Assembly (NCBI RefSeq): GCF_001306135.1
Contig: NZ_LGKP01000004.1
Span: 1-64,000, forward strand
From: Herpetosiphon geysericola
Lineage (GTDB): Bacteria; Chloroflexota; Chloroflexia; Chloroflexales; Herpetosiphonaceae
Direction: 5' to 3'
DNA: 64,000 nt
Each line of letters opens with the position of its first letter. The first letter of the stretch is position 1. The notes under the pieces were generated by a model, which ran no database searches, was not told where the DNA came from, and worked only from the letters and a program-made list of their open reading frames with translations. Position numbers and translations under genes: made by a program. Shown piece after piece: positions 35,822 to 45,326 of the stretch.

Positions 35822-37926
35822 TGGTCGAACGCTCCTTGGCGTACTTCGGCGGCAGTGGCACAGGCCAATGCACGACGGGCAGCTGTTTGGCACTGAGCAA
35901 AGTTCAAGGCCCGAATTTGGGCTTTAACCGTTGGAATGGCGGGCACGCTGACGCTCAGTTCATCAACGCCCAGCCCAACCAAAATTGGTACAGCTTGCGG
36001 ATCAGCGCCCAACTCGCCGCAAACTCCAACCCATTTGCCAGCAGCATGGGCCGCCTCAACCGTGCGCGCAATCAAACGTAGCACCGCTGGGTGTAAGCCA
36101 TCTGCTTGGGTGGCCAAGGTTGGGTGGGTGCGATCCATCGCCAAGGTATATTGGGTCAGGTCGTTGGTGCCAATTGAAAAGAAATCAACTTCATTAGCCA
36201 AAAGATCGGCCATTAATGCAGCTGAAGGCACTTCGATCATGATCCCGATTTCGATTGGTGGCAGCTGTAATTCAGCTCGAATCCGCTCAATTTCAGCTTT
36301 GGCAAGGCGTAATTCACCAGCATCGGCAATCATCGGGAACATAATCCGCAAGCGGCCAAAACTGGCAGCGCGCAAAATTGCCCGCAATTGGGTTTGCAGC
36401 AACTCAGGGTGAGCCAAGCACAACCGAATGCCGCGCTCGCCCAAAAATGGGTTTTCCTCGGCAGGCAAGGCTAAGTATGGCAACGGTTTGTCGCCGCCAA
36501 TATCGAGCGTGCGCACAATCACTGGTGCAGCGCCCATGGCTTGGGCAATATCGCGGTAGGTTGCAAATTGCTCGGCTTCGGTTGGGGCTTGGGTACGCTC
36601 CAAAAACAGAAATTCGGTGCGCAATAAGCCAACGCCATCGGCTCCCAAACTTGTGGCTTGTTGGGCTTCGCTCAGGCCGCCAATGTTGGCCACAACTTCA
36701 ATATGCTGGCCATCAACGGTCGTGGCTGGCAATTTGGCGCTGCGCATAGCCAAGGCTTTGTGCTCGCGCTCGCGTTGCTGAGCAGTTTTGGCAGCAGTTA
36801 TCGCCTCAGCCGCTGGGCTAATTAATAACGTCCCAGCAGTGCCATCAAGAATAACCTCGGTACCAGTGGCCAATTCCAAGACGCTCGGTCCAGCGCTAAT
36901 CACTGCTGGCAACCCCAAGGCGCGAGCCAAAATCGCCGTATGCGCATTCGGGCCACCCACCGCTGTGCAAAAGCCCAGCACTTTGGCCGGATCAAAGGCT
37001 GCGGTTTCCGAAGGCGTGAGATCATAGGCAACCACAATCATGGGCTGCTTGGTTTTGGCCCAATGTTCGTCAAGGCTGGCGGCTTCGGCTCCAGCCAACA
37101 AGCGCAGCACGCGCTCGCCAACGTCGCGCAGATCGCTCGCGCGCTCGGCCAAAAGTGGATCGTCAAGTTGGGCAATTGCCGCAGCCTGTTGATTGATCAC
37201 TGTTTGCCAAGCCACCGCTGCCGCCTGCCCAGCCTGAATCGCGCCATGCACTGCTTCGAGCAACGCTGGATCGGCCAGCAGATCGCGGTGAACATCGAAT
37301 ATTGCTGCTTCGCTGGCATCAGCCCGTATCAGCACTTGTTCGCGTAGCGCCACCAATTGTTGTTGGGCGGTGCTCAAGGCTGCTTGCAAATGCCGTAGCT
37401 CAGTATCCACGCCGCTAAATGTGTGGTTAATCTCAATTCGTGCCCGTTCGTAGCGCAAAATTGGGCCAACCGCAATCCCAGGCGCACCAGCAATCGCTTG
37501 GATGCTTGAGCCAGCCTTGATCGGTTCAGCACGAATTGGGGCGCTGACTGGCACAACGTCAGCCACAGCAATGCTTGATTCGGCGTGACTATGGCCGTTG
37601 TGCGTGCCATTGCCGTTGCGAGCAGCAACTAAGGCATTCTTGACGCTATCATGGGTTGCGGGGCCTTCGCCTAAGCCTTCGCGCACGGCGCTTGCCAATG
37701 CTTCGGCGGCCAACGCCTCATCCTCACCATTTATGTCAATTTGAACCGTTTGGCCGCAACCAACACCCAAGGTCAAAATTGCGATCATGCTTTTGGCGCT
37801 AACTCGCTTGTTGCCAGCCCGAATATGCACCGTCGATTTGAATTGTTTTGCAAGGTCGACCAGCACTCGGGCAGGCCGCGCATGCAGGCCTGCCGAGTTG
37901 TGAATGACCAAATCAAGCTCCTGCAT
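35818..37926 (-). CDS. HPr-Enzyme I fusion of the phosphotransferase system
   Basis: The 702-residue protein fuses HPr (1 to about 90) to Enzyme I. HPr shows the phosphorylatable His15 in GLHARPA and the regulatory Ser46 in AKSMIA. After a linker rich in Gly, Asn and His, Enzyme I shows the swivel-domain active site GGPNAHTAILARALGLP (near residue 330), then DIGGDKPLPYL and the C-terminal CGELGADP. It transfers phosphate from PEP to EIIA. I start at ATG 37926, 14 bases inside the EIIA gene. A dedicated fused HPr-EI suggests that the organism's PTS is confined to this locus, which the rest of the genome would have to confirm. Confidence 0.93.
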   Translation of the reverse strand: MQELDLVIHNSAGLHARPARVLVDLAKQFKSTVHIRAGNKRVSAKSMIAILTLGVGCGQTVQIDINGEDEALAAEALASAVREGLGEGPATHDSVKNALVAARNGNGTHNGHSHAESSIAVADVVPVSAPIRAEPIKAGSSIQAIAGAPGIAVGPILRYERARIEINHTFSGVDTELRHLQAALSTAQQQLVALREQVLIRADASEAAIFDVHRDLLADPALLEAVHGAIQAGQAAAVAWQTVINQQAAAIAQLDDPLLAERASDLRDVGERVLRLLAGAEAASLDEHWAKTKQPMIVVAYDLTPSETAAFDPAKVLGFCTAVGGPNAHTAILARALGLPAVISAGPSVLELATGTEVILDGTAGTLLISPAAEAITAAKTAQQREREHKALAMRSAKLPATTVDGQHIEVVANIGGLSEAQQATSLGADGVGLLRTEFLFLERTQAPTEAEQFATYRDIAQAMGAAPVIVRTLDIGGDKPLPYLALPAEENPFLGERGIRLCLAHPELLQTQLRAILRAASFGRLRIMFPMIADAGELRLAKAEIERIRAELQLPPIEIGIMIEVPSAALMADLLANEVDFFSIGTNDLTQYTLAMDRTHPTLATQADGLHPAVLRLIARTVEAAHAAGKWVGVCGELGADPQAVPILVGLGVDELSVSVPAIPTVKAQIRALNFAQCQTAARRALACATAAEVRQGAFDQ

Positions 37927-38386
37927 GATGCCTTTCCTCGTTGTAGGCTTCTTCCTCACGCGCTCGCCCTAAGTGCTCAAGAATCTGCAACGGATCGCTG
38001 GTTTGGGCTAAATGCTGGACAATTTGCTCATCCTCGATCACTTCGGCCAAATTGGCCAACACGCCAACATGCTCATCGGCGTTGGCGGCAATCCCAATCA
38101 CCAAATAGGCCAACTCGCCTGGCTCCCACTCAACACCAGCGGGAAACTGCACCACAGCGATGCCAGTGCGCAGCACATCGGCCATATTTTCGTGCTGGCC
38201 ATGCGGAATCGCTACCCCATTGCCAAGATAGGTTGAGATAACTTGTTCGCGCTGCAACATGCCAGCCACATAATTAGCCGAAACACAGCCGCTAGCAACT
38301 AATAAGGCTCCAGCTTGTTGAATGGCCTCGTGTTTACTCGCAGCGCTGGCGCCTAGCCGAATCGTTTCGCTTGATAAGATTGGCAT
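37913..38386 (-). CDS. mtlF: PTS EIIA, mannitol/fructose type
   Basis: The 157-residue cytoplasmic protein carries the EIIA-Mtl active site GNGVAIPHGQ with His62. It passes phosphate from HPr to EIIB. I start at ATG 38386 behind GGAGG. The earlier open codons overlap EIIB and are rejected. It sits one base after the EIIB stop and overlaps the HPr-EI gene. Confidence 0.92.
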   Translation of the reverse strand: MPILSSETIRLGASAASKHEAIQQAGALLVASGCVSANYVAGMLQREQVISTYLGNGVAIPHGQHENMADVLRTGIAVVQFPAGVEWEPGELAYLVIGIAANADEHVGVLANLAEVIEDEQIVQHLAQTSDPLQILEHLGRAREEEAYNEERHHAGA

Positions 38387-38387
38387 T

Positions 38388-38708
38388 TTAGGCCTCCACC
38401 AGATCAGTGCCATCCTGCAAGCTTTGCACAACCTGATCGAACACTGGATCGTTGAGGAATTGGCTGAAGGCAATCACCACGGCATTTGGCGCTTGCTTGC
38501 GGGCAAAATCGGCCAAGCCTTTATGCACCAACACCAGTTTGGCATCGGTTGGCAACGAGCGCACCGATTTATGCACCACGCTAATGCTCAGATTGGCTTG
38601 TTTGAGTTTCTTTTTGAGCGCAGTAACGCCCATAAAACTTGAGCCAATCCCTGCTTCACAGGCAAATACGATGGTTGAAACATCGGCGGCGGCAATTGAT
38701 TGAGCCAT
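38388..38708 (-). CDS. PTS EIIB, mannitol type
   Basis: A 106-residue stand-alone EIIB domain with the phosphocysteine loop VFACEAGIGSSFMG (Cys17), matching EIIB-Mtl. It takes phosphate from EIIA and gives it to the sugar bound by EIIC. In many bacteria B is fused to C; here the split copy follows EIIC by 25 bases and has its own AAGGAGG site. Confidence 0.93.
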   Translation of the reverse strand: MAQSIAAADVSTIVFACEAGIGSSFMGVTALKKKLKQANLSISVVHKSVRSLPTDAKLVLVHKGLADFARKQAPNAVVIAFSQFLNDPVFDQVVQSLQDGTDLVEA

Positions 38709-38733
38709 AACAAACCTCCTTGTTTGAAATTAA

Positions 38734-39804
38734 TTAGTGAGCGGCAACGGTTGCGCCAGTCATTTCGGCTGCTTCTTGTTCGGCTTCAACAGCTTCTTGG
38801 CCTGGGAAGAGTTTGAGCAACACCGAGCCAACCACAAATGAGCCGATAATCCCTACAACCACACCACCTAAGACCGCAAAATGGCCGCCGCGTGGAATAA
38901 CCGCAAAATAGGCAAAGATCGAGCCAGGTGATGGCGTGGCAACCAAACCAGCATCCCAAATCACAAACCAGAGGTCGGCCACAATCCCACCAGCCCACAT
39001 TGCCACAATCATCATGGGGCGAGCCAAAATATAGGGGAAATAGATTTCGTGAATCCCGCCGAGGAAGTGAATCACGGCAGCACCTGGAGCCGATTGCTTG
39101 AGGTTGCCTTTGCCAGCAAACCAGAAGGCCAAGAGCAATCCCAAGCCTGGACCAGGGTTACTTTCGAGCAAGAAGTGAATCGCCTTGCCACTCTCTTTGA
39201 CTTCCGCCACACCCAAGGGGCCAAGAATCCCGTGGTTAATCGCGTTATTGAGGAACAGCACTTTGGCTGGTTCGATCAGAATATCGGCGACTGGTAACAA
39301 GCGCGAATCAATGAGGAATTGCACGCCCGAACCTAAGCCATCGCTCAAAAATTCCACAACTGGGCCGATTGCCACATTGGCCAAGAGCACTAAGCCAGTT
39401 ACCAAAAAGCCAGCAGAAAAGTTATTGATCAACATTTCAAAGCCGGTTGGCATTCGATCTTCGAGGAATTCGTCGATTTTCTTCATCAAATAGCCACCAA
39501 GCGGCCCCATAACCATGGCCCCGATAAACATCGGAATATCGGCCCCGACGATCACACCCATAGTTGCGGCAGCGCCAACCACCCCACCACGGGTATCGTG
39601 AATCATCTTGCCACCAGTGTAGCCAATCAAGGTTGGCAACAAATAGGTGATCATTGGGCCAACCAGCTTGGCAAAGTCTTCGTTGGGAATCCAACCAGTG
39701 GGAATAAACAGAGCGGTGATTAAGCCCCAAGCAATGAACGCACCAATGTTCGGAACAACCATTGCAGCCAAGAAGCTGCCAAAGCGCTGAATATGCTGTC
39801 GCAT
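38734..39804 (-). CDS. mtlA: PTS EIIC, mannitol transporter
   Basis: The 356-residue membrane permease has about eight to ten hydrophobic segments and the EIIC-Mtl signature [13 protein letters not shown], with [10 protein letters not shown] further on. It imports mannitol or a close polyol as the phosphate. I start at ATG 39804 (MRQHIQRF), with AGGAG ten bases upstream. The C-terminal 20 residues are an acidic Glu/Ala tail where EIIB is normally fused. It is the first gene of the five-gene operon. Confidence 0.93.
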   Translation of the reverse strand: MRQHIQRFGSFLAAMVVPNIGAFIAWGLITALFIPTGWIPNEDFAKLVGPMITYLLPTLIGYTGGKMIHDTRGGVVGAAATMGVIVGADIPMFIGAMVMGPLGGYLMKKIDEFLEDRMPTGFEMLINNFSAGFLVTGLVLLANVAIGPVVEFLSDGLGSGVQFLIDSRLLPVADILIEPAKVLFLNNAINHGILGPLGVAEVKESGKAIHFLLESNPGPGLGLLLAFWFAGKGNLKQSAPGAAVIHFLGGIHEIYFPYILARPMMIVAMWAGGIVADLWFVIWDAGLVATPSPGSIFAYFAVIPRGGHFAVLGGVVVGIIGSFVVGSVLLKLFPGQEAVEAEQEAAEMTGATVAAH

Positions 39805-40158
39805 GATGGGCGTTTCTCCTTTGAAGTCATTGTTAATCGTCGTTGATTGGCCGTGGATTTCAGAATGGTGGTTCTGCTCGCTAACGCCCGGGTTGTTCGC
39901 GGAGCAACAGTCACCCACGGTTTCACACACACCGCTAAGAAGAGGTTCGCCGTGGTGTTTTGGCAGTGCCCTACACCATCGCGACGCTCCTGTCGTAGAT
40001 TGTCAATCGAGGGAGATAGCTCCGGATGGACAGAGGTTCGATGTGTTTGTTCTATTCTTACGGTACAAGCGTTTTAGGCCATTGTCAAGCCATAAAACCC
40101 ATTTTATTAGTTTGCTTTTTATTCGCTCAATTGCGACAAAATGCGATTATTTCGCAGC
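39805..40158 (-). promoter_or_regulatory. mtlA promoter/operator and long leader
   Basis: On the minus strand TTGACA (40088-40083) and TACCGT (40065-40060) are 17 bases apart. An ATAAAA-CCCA-TTTTAT dyad (40092-40107) lies just upstream of -35. The block 40073-40141 is repeated upstream of mtlR. The transcript would have a leader of about 245 bases before ATG 39804 with several short inverted repeats (for example GTCGT/GCGAC around 39985) and no convincing small gene. I do not recognise a known riboswitch. Confidence 0.65.
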
Positions 40159-41700
40159 CTAAACCATCCACTGGGTGAGCGCGGCAATATCTTCTGGGTG
40201 CAACATCGGATGCACTTGGATGACATCAATCGGCACACTAGCCAGAGCGAGCGGCGCAGTTGTAATCACCAAATCCGCCTTGGCCAAACGTTCTGCAGAG
40301 AGCTCGCGCATCGATAGCACTTCAAAAATGCCAAGCTTGGGAAAACGCGCTTTGAGCCGCGCCACCAGAAGTTGGGTTGTGGCCATACCACTTGGGCAAA
40401 CCACCAAAATATTGCGGGTTTGGACTGGTCGCGCCCGCACAACCGCCGCGCGCAAGAGCAAAATCAGTTCAGCGCGGGCATCAAGCGGCAAGGTTACGCC
40501 GATCGTCGCCAACAAAGTTCGATCAATCATGTCGGCCATGCGCCGCTCGGCTGCATAGCGCTCGCTCAGGGTTTCGCTGGCCTGATGGGTCGGAACCCAC
40601 AAGCCAAAGCGTTGACGATTGCAAGCAGGCGGAATTAATGCCTCTAAGCCATCACGTAAAAGCTGATCGTTGGCTAAAGCTGGCACAGTGTAGCTTGTGG
40701 CAATCAGATCAATCAATCGATTGATTAAGTTATGGGTCACATGATCAGTTTCGCGTTGCTTGAGCCATGGTCGTTCGCGCGCGGCACAGACCAGTTGCAA
40801 ACTCAAGCCAGCAATTTCGGCCTGTCTAGCGCTTGGCGTTTGCTCCAAGCCATAGTCAATGATTAATTGGCTGGCAATTGGCCAAACTACTTGTTGCTCA
40901 AGCCAATGCAAGGTTTCAGGATGCCACGTCAGGTAATGCTGGGCGCTGATCCGCTGCTGTTGCAAGGCCAAAGCCAAACTAAGCAGGCTGATTGCCTGAT
41001 CGCTAAAGCGGGCATTTAACTGTGCTTCAGCCCAAATGACCTGCTGTTGAGCCTCAGCCAAATCAAGCTCGTGCAAAAAGCTATTGATCCGTTGAATAAT
41101 TGGCAAGAGCGCTGCATCCTGCTGCAACACAAAATCAAAGCCAACCCCAGCCTGAAGCGTGATAATTGGCAAACTGAAGGGCACATCGCCCCATAACAAG
41201 GCTGCAATTGCTTGGCGTTTGGCCAATTCCGGCCCTTCAATCCAGCAGCCACGATGTTGCCGCCGCACCACTTGCAAGCCAAAACTTGCCAACCAAAGCT
41301 CCATCACATCGAGATCTTTGAGCACCGTCGTGCGCGCAACTGCCAAATCGTGCTGAAGCTGGTTGAGGGTCAATGGTTCAGGCGTAATTAACAACACCAA
41401 GCCCAAAAGCTGGCCGCGTTGCTCCGGCGTAAGAATCAATTGAAATTTGGCTTGCGATTCAAGCTCAGCATGCAGGCGTTGGCGTTGCAATGGCGAGCAG
41501 ATCAGTTGAATGCCAACCCCTGGCACTTGGCGTAAACTGGCGTGGCGCCGAGCCAACCAAAGCTTAATACTGCGTAAACTATAGGAAACTTGGCGTGGCG
41601 TGAGATGCAAAGACTGGCCGAGCGCCGCAGCCCCGATTGGGGTTTCGGTGGTGAGCAAAAGGTACAATAGATCACGTTGAGCAGTCGTCAGCGACAGCAT
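40159..41700 (-). CDS. mtlR: MtlR-like PRD-containing transcription activator
   Basis: The 513-residue regulator has two N-terminal helix-turn-helix/Mga-like segments (about 1-60 and 85-150). PTS-regulation domains follow (about 190-400), then an EIIB-Gat-like domain with VVCPSGMATTQLL (near residue 420). There is no obvious C-terminal EIIA domain. Such proteins activate mannitol genes when phosphorylated by HPr or dephosphorylated by EIIB. The gene precedes mtlA on the same strand with its own promoter, and the shared upstream block suggests it also controls itself. Confidence 0.9.
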   Translation of the reverse strand: MLSLTTAQRDLLYLLLTTETPIGAAALGQSLHLTPRQVSYSLRSIKLWLARRHASLRQVPGVGIQLICSPLQRQRLHAELESQAKFQLILTPEQRGQLLGLVLLITPEPLTLNQLQHDLAVARTTVLKDLDVMELWLASFGLQVVRRQHRGCWIEGPELAKRQAIAALLWGDVPFSLPIITLQAGVGFDFVLQQDAALLPIIQRINSFLHELDLAEAQQQVIWAEAQLNARFSDQAISLLSLALALQQQRISAQHYLTWHPETLHWLEQQVVWPIASQLIIDYGLEQTPSARQAEIAGLSLQLVCAARERPWLKQRETDHVTHNLINRLIDLIATSYTVPALANDQLLRDGLEALIPPACNRQRFGLWVPTHQASETLSERYAAERRMADMIDRTLLATIGVTLPLDARAELILLLRAAVVRARPVQTRNILVVCPSGMATTQLLVARLKARFPKLGIFEVLSMRELSAERLAKADLVITTAPLALASVPIDVIQVHPMLHPEDIAALTQWMV

Positions 41701-41756
41701 ACGTTTACCCCATAGTGTGGAGCGAAATAGGTTCCCTACAGTGAGAGATTGTGTTT

Positions 41757-41838
41757 ATGCTAGCTGCGATTTAGCCCATTGTCAAGCCCTAAAACACGTT
41801 TTATTAATACATTTTTTAGTAGGGCGATTAAGACAAAA
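41757..41838 (-). promoter_or_regulatory. mtlR promoter/operator, duplicate of the mtlA block
   Basis: On the minus strand TTGACA (41785-41780), 17 bases, TAGCAT (41762-41757). A palindrome TAAAACACGTTTTA (41790-41803) lies just upstream of -35. The block 41770-41838 matches 40073-40141 over 69 bases, best from the -35 through the dyad and again at the distal GACAAAA end. Confidence 0.7.
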
Positions 41839-41893
41839 GTGGATGATTTAACTATCTGCTTTCACAGCTTAATCAGCAAAATAGCAGCATTAA

Positions 41894-41927
41894 CAACCCC
41901 TCTTCCAACGGGTTGGAAGAGGGGTTG
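41894..41927 (-). terminator. Hairpin terminator of the gene at 41941
   Basis: A perfect stem of about 15-16 bp (CAACCCCTCTTCCAAC against GTTGGAAGAGGGGTTG) with a very short loop lies 13 bases past the stop. Confidence 0.85.
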
Positions 41928-41940
41928 AAGCAAGCGCTGC

Positions 41941-42879
41941 TTACTTCGCTTCGTCAGCTGGTTTTGAATCCTCATTGACGATCGGAATATTGGTTGCTTG
42001 GGTTTGTTCAGTGGCCTGAGGTTGTTCAGGGGCTGGTGGCCCATCCAATTGGCGCAAAAAGCGATCGGTATAGGTTTCTTCTGCTGGGTCGAAGTGCTTG
42101 GCAGCCCGCTCAAAATATGGCGTAGTGACACGGCGAGCAAACTCAAGCAAGCCCTCTTCTTGAATCGCATTCAACGACTCGCGATAATATTCAAAAATAT
42201 GGGTATTGCCCAAGCTCCAGCCAGCTTGCAACGCGCCTGCGGCAACCACAGCTGAAACATCAAGCAACGATTGGCCTTCGGTGCGGGCGGTTTCGCGCAG
42301 TTGGTCGAAGGTATCGGCCAAAGCGGTTGGGGCAGGCAAGCTGCTGGCATTGGCTTTGATCGTTTCCCACGAGCTGCGCAAAGCTGAAACATCAAGCGGT
42401 GGCAAGTCCACGGTATCGGCGGCTACGCCGGAGGTACCTTCCAAGCGTTCGAGCAAGGCATCGACCGAATCGATATTGGCTTCTGCTGGCAACAATTGGC
42501 GTTGTTGCAACTCAGATACTAGCGCCGCCAAATAGGTGCGCGTGCCGCTCGTCACATCGGAGGCTGCGGCCAAAAACCACAGCGGCGACCAACCAAGGCT
42601 CAAAAAGCCGACCAATTCGACAGCATTGCCAGCGATTTTGCGCTTGGTCAGTTCTTCAATACCCATCGTTTCGTCAGTATAGACATTTTTTACATCGCCA
42701 ACCAATTCGATTGTGATGCGCAGCAAGCGTTCAAATGTTACTTGATAGAGCCGCGTATTGCGCAAACTCTTGGGAACGATTACATTGCTGGCCTCGTTGA
42801 CCAAGCCGCCAACTAAGGCTGCGCCTGCTCGTAGCGTGCGCTCTGGCAACGAAATCACATAATTTAGTGGTTTATCCAT
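41941..42879 (-). CDS. Hypothetical helical protein
   Basis: The 312-residue protein is not recognised. It starts with ISLPERTLRAGAALVGGLVNEASNVIVP, has a moderately hydrophobic stretch (about 95-125: KIAGNAVELVGFLSLGWSPLWFLAAASD) that may associate with membrane, and ends in a Gln/Glu/Pro tail. I choose ATG 42879, six bases after AAAGGAG; the ATG at 42885 touches that site. It is a single-gene unit with its own terminator, upstream of the mtl locus and downstream of repeat DNA. Confidence 0.65.
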   Translation of the reverse strand: MDKPLNYVISLPERTLRAGAALVGGLVNEASNVIVPKSLRNTRLYQVTFERLLRITIELVGDVKNVYTDETMGIEELTKRKIAGNAVELVGFLSLGWSPLWFLAAASDVTSGTRTYLAALVSELQQRQLLPAEANIDSVDALLERLEGTSGVAADTVDLPPLDVSALRSSWETIKANASSLPAPTALADTFDQLRETARTEGQSLLDVSAVVAAGALQAGWSLGNTHIFEYYRESLNAIQEEGLLEFARRVTTPYFERAAKHFDPAEETYTDRFLRQLDGPPAPEQPQATEQTQATNIPIVNEDSKPADEAK

Positions 42880-43093
42880 CGACATCTCCTTTGACAGCAC
42901 CTGATCTAGGCTTGTACTAGGACGCTGCTCGCTACAAATTTGTTTTAGCCATTTTGATCCACGAAGCGCACAAAGGCTGAAACCGCGAAGAGCGCGAAGG
43001 GCACGAAGAATTATTTTTTGCCACGAAGCGCACGAAGGATGGCTATGGGCTATGGGATTCAGTTTTTTGACTTTTGACTTCATCCCTCATAAT
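42880..43093. repeat. Short repeat mosaic between the 41941 gene and eboF
   Basis: From about 42950 the gap holds GATCCACGAAGCGCACAAAGG, GAAACCGCGAAGAGCGCGAAG, CCACGAAGCGCACGAAGG, GGCTATGGGCTATGGG and TTTTTTGACTTTTGACTTC strings, the same parts list as the other mosaics but mostly in the opposite orientation. Confidence 0.8.
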
Positions 43094-44470
43094 TCATCCT
43101 TCTATAAGGTGTCGCCACAAAATTTGGTAGACATCGGTGGCATGCAAGGCAGCTTCGGGCAAAAGCTCTGGCTGATTGGTCAGCAACAGTGGCGCATGAT
43201 CAGGATCGCTGCTAATCACGCCATGCGAGCCGCGCACGACCGTTGGATCAAGCCCAATCACATCCATCACATAGCGAAAGCCGAGCTTTTTCTTGGCCAA
43301 GGTCATGCCAATTTTGGCCATTGGCACGCGCAAACTGGGGTCAACAAACAGCTCAGCAGGGTCGTAGCCTGGCTTACGATGAATATCCACCGCCCGCGCA
43401 AAATCAGGCGCACGCTGATCGTCAAGCCAATAGTAGTAGCTAAACCATGCATCAGCCTCGGCGATTGCCACCAACTCACCAGCGCGCTCGTGATCAAGGC
43501 CATATTCGCGTTTGCCTTCAGCATCAAGCACTTTGGCAATGCCCGGCGTAGCTTCAAGCAAGGCTTTGACGCGTTCCAAATAGCTTAAATCATTCACATA
43601 GACATGGGCAACTTGATGATCAGCCACAGCAAAAGCTTTGCTCACGCCAGCATCAAGCAATTCGCGGCCCAATTCTTCGCGCACAGCAATTAAGCCTGCT
43701 GCCCGCAACAAGCGATTAATTGCCACTGGTCGATTAACGCTGGTAATGCCATATTCCGATAAAATAATGATTCGAGCGTTGCGTTGCGCGTAAAAATCAA
43801 GTAAATCGCCAACAACTTGATCAATTTCAGCCAATTGCGCTGCACAGCGTTCAATATTCGCGCCATATTGCTGAAAACAATAATCTAAGTGCGGCAGATA
43901 AATTAAGCTCAACGTTGGATTATAGCGCTGCTCAACAGTTTTGGCTGAGCTGGCAATCCAACGTGATGAAGCAATTGAAGAATTCGGTCCCCAAAAATTA
44001 AATAACGGAAACTGACCAAGCTCACGTTGCAAATCATCACGTAATTCGGCTGGCTGGCTGTAAATATCAGGCAATTTTCGCCCATCAGCAGGATACATCG
44101 GGCGCGGCGTGACGGCAACATCAGCTGATGAATACATGTTGTACCACCAGAACAAATTGGCACAGGTAAAGCTTGGATCAAGCGCTTTGGCCGCTTCCCA
44201 AATTTTCGGAGCCTGCACTAATTTATTTGATTGACGCCAAAATTTAACTTCACATTCATCACGAAAATACCAGCCATTGCCCACAATTCCATGTTCGCTG
44301 GGCATTTTGCCAGTTAGGTAGGTTGCCTGCATGCTACAGGTTACAGCTGGAACAATTGGTTTAATTGAAGCTTGGGCAGTTTTGTGCTGCCATGCGCGTA
44401 AGCGTGGCGTATGTTGGCCAATTAATGAAGGCGTTAGGCCAACAACATTAATTACAACAGTTTTATGCAT
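43094..44470 (-). CDS. eboF: EboF: alkaline-phosphatase-superfamily phosphodiesterase
   Basis: The 458-residue protein is of the nucleotide pyrophosphatase/phosphodiesterase group. Landmarks are the N-terminal VVINVVGLTPSLIG, the nucleophile region PAVTCSMQATYLTGKMPSEHGIVGNGW, YLPHLDYCFQQYG, LSEYGI and GSHG/PDHAP metal-site motifs. It follows eboC by one base and ends the eboE-eboC-eboF unit. Ebo proteins support export or processing of small secondary-metabolite precursors in cyanobacteria and others. No signal peptide is evident. Confidence 0.88.
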   Translation of the reverse strand: MHKTVVINVVGLTPSLIGQHTPRLRAWQHKTAQASIKPIVPAVTCSMQATYLTGKMPSEHGIVGNGWYFRDECEVKFWRQSNKLVQAPKIWEAAKALDPSFTCANLFWWYNMYSSADVAVTPRPMYPADGRKLPDIYSQPAELRDDLQRELGQFPLFNFWGPNSSIASSRWIASSAKTVEQRYNPTLSLIYLPHLDYCFQQYGANIERCAAQLAEIDQVVGDLLDFYAQRNARIIILSEYGITSVNRPVAINRLLRAAGLIAVREELGRELLDAGVSKAFAVADHQVAHVYVNDLSYLERVKALLEATPGIAKVLDAEGKREYGLDHERAGELVAIAEADAWFSYYYWLDDQRAPDFARAVDIHRKPGYDPAELFVDPSLRVPMAKIGMTLAKKKLGFRYVMDVIGLDPTVVRGSHGVISSDPDHAPLLLTNQPELLPEAALHATDVYQILWRHLIEG

Positions 44471-44471
44471 T

Positions 44472-45326
44472 TTAGGTTCCTTGAATAGAGCGTTGAGCCA
44501 ACCGAGTAAGGCCAAAAGCGGCAATTGCCAACGAGCAAGCCCATAAATTGCCAGCAACAATGCATACGAGGGCATCGAAGAGGCTAATGCCTGCAATCAA
44601 ACGGCCAATCGCTGGGCCAATCAAACGCTGGCGATAGACCAAACTGATGCTGTGCAAGACCCAACTCAGCAAGCCCACACTCACAATAATCGGGCTAAAA
44701 TCGGGCGTAACTAAAGCATAGCCAGCCGGCAGCAGCACACACAACGCAGGCCACAGCGCCTTCAATTGCGGGCGTAGCTCCGATTTGGCGATAAAGGTAA
44801 AGCCCATCACATAGCAAAAGAGCAGGCCAACTGCCAGCCAGGCCTGCCACGAAAAATCAACACCCAAGGCCACAATTGTGCTGAGATAAACCAAAATCCG
44901 TGTGCCAGCCATCAGCAACGGACTGATTGGATTGGTTTTATGCCAAAAATCGTAGAGCACAATCAAGCCAACCAAGCAACTAGCCCACAGCAAACCAGGC
45001 AAACTCACCAGCGCTACACAGCCTAGGCCAACCACAAACAAGCCAATTGTCAGCAACAAAGCAGCTTTGCGACTGACGCGACCGCTGGGCAAAGGCCGAT
45101 TTGGCCGTTCACGCAAGTCGATCGCATAATCGCACCAATCGTTAAACACCATGCCAGCGCTATAAAAGAGGCTAAATGCCAGCGCAAGCAGCCAGACCCG
45201 CCAATCGCCGATGCTCACGCCAGCCAAGGCCACGCCAGCTAAGGTATTGCTGATCACGGTCGGATTATTGGAGATCCGCATCAACTCCAAATAGCCAAAC
45301 CAGCCAGATTTAGGCTTTGAGTTCAT
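44472..45326 (-). CDS. eboC: EboC: UbiA-family prenyltransferase
   Basis: The 284-residue integral membrane protein has about eight helices. The first Asp-rich motif is NDWCDYAID (62-70) followed by RPNRPLPSG, and the second region is LYDFWHKTN. UbiA enzymes attach prenyl groups to aromatic or sugar-like acceptors. In ebo clusters the acceptor is unknown. I start at ATG 45326, 17 bases inside eboE, so translation is coupled. Confidence 0.88.
   Translation of the reverse strand: MNSKPKSGWFGYLELMRISNNPTVISNTLAGVALAGVSIGDWRVWLLALAFSLFYSAGMVFNDWCDYAIDLRERPNRPLPSGRVSRKAALLLTIGLFVVGLGCVALVSLPGLLWASCLVGLIVLYDFWHKTNPISPLLMAGTRILVYLSTIVALGVDFSWQAWLAVGLLFCYVMGFTFIAKSELRPQLKALWPALCVLLPAGYALVTPDFSPIIVSVGLLSWVLHSISLVYRQRLIGPAIGRLIAGISLFDALVCIVAGNLWACSLAIAAFGLTRLAQRSIQGT

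Noticed and set aside
39720-39930. Short frames within the mtlA leader as a leader peptide
   Set aside because: None has a convincing ribosome site or a run of codons suggesting attenuation.
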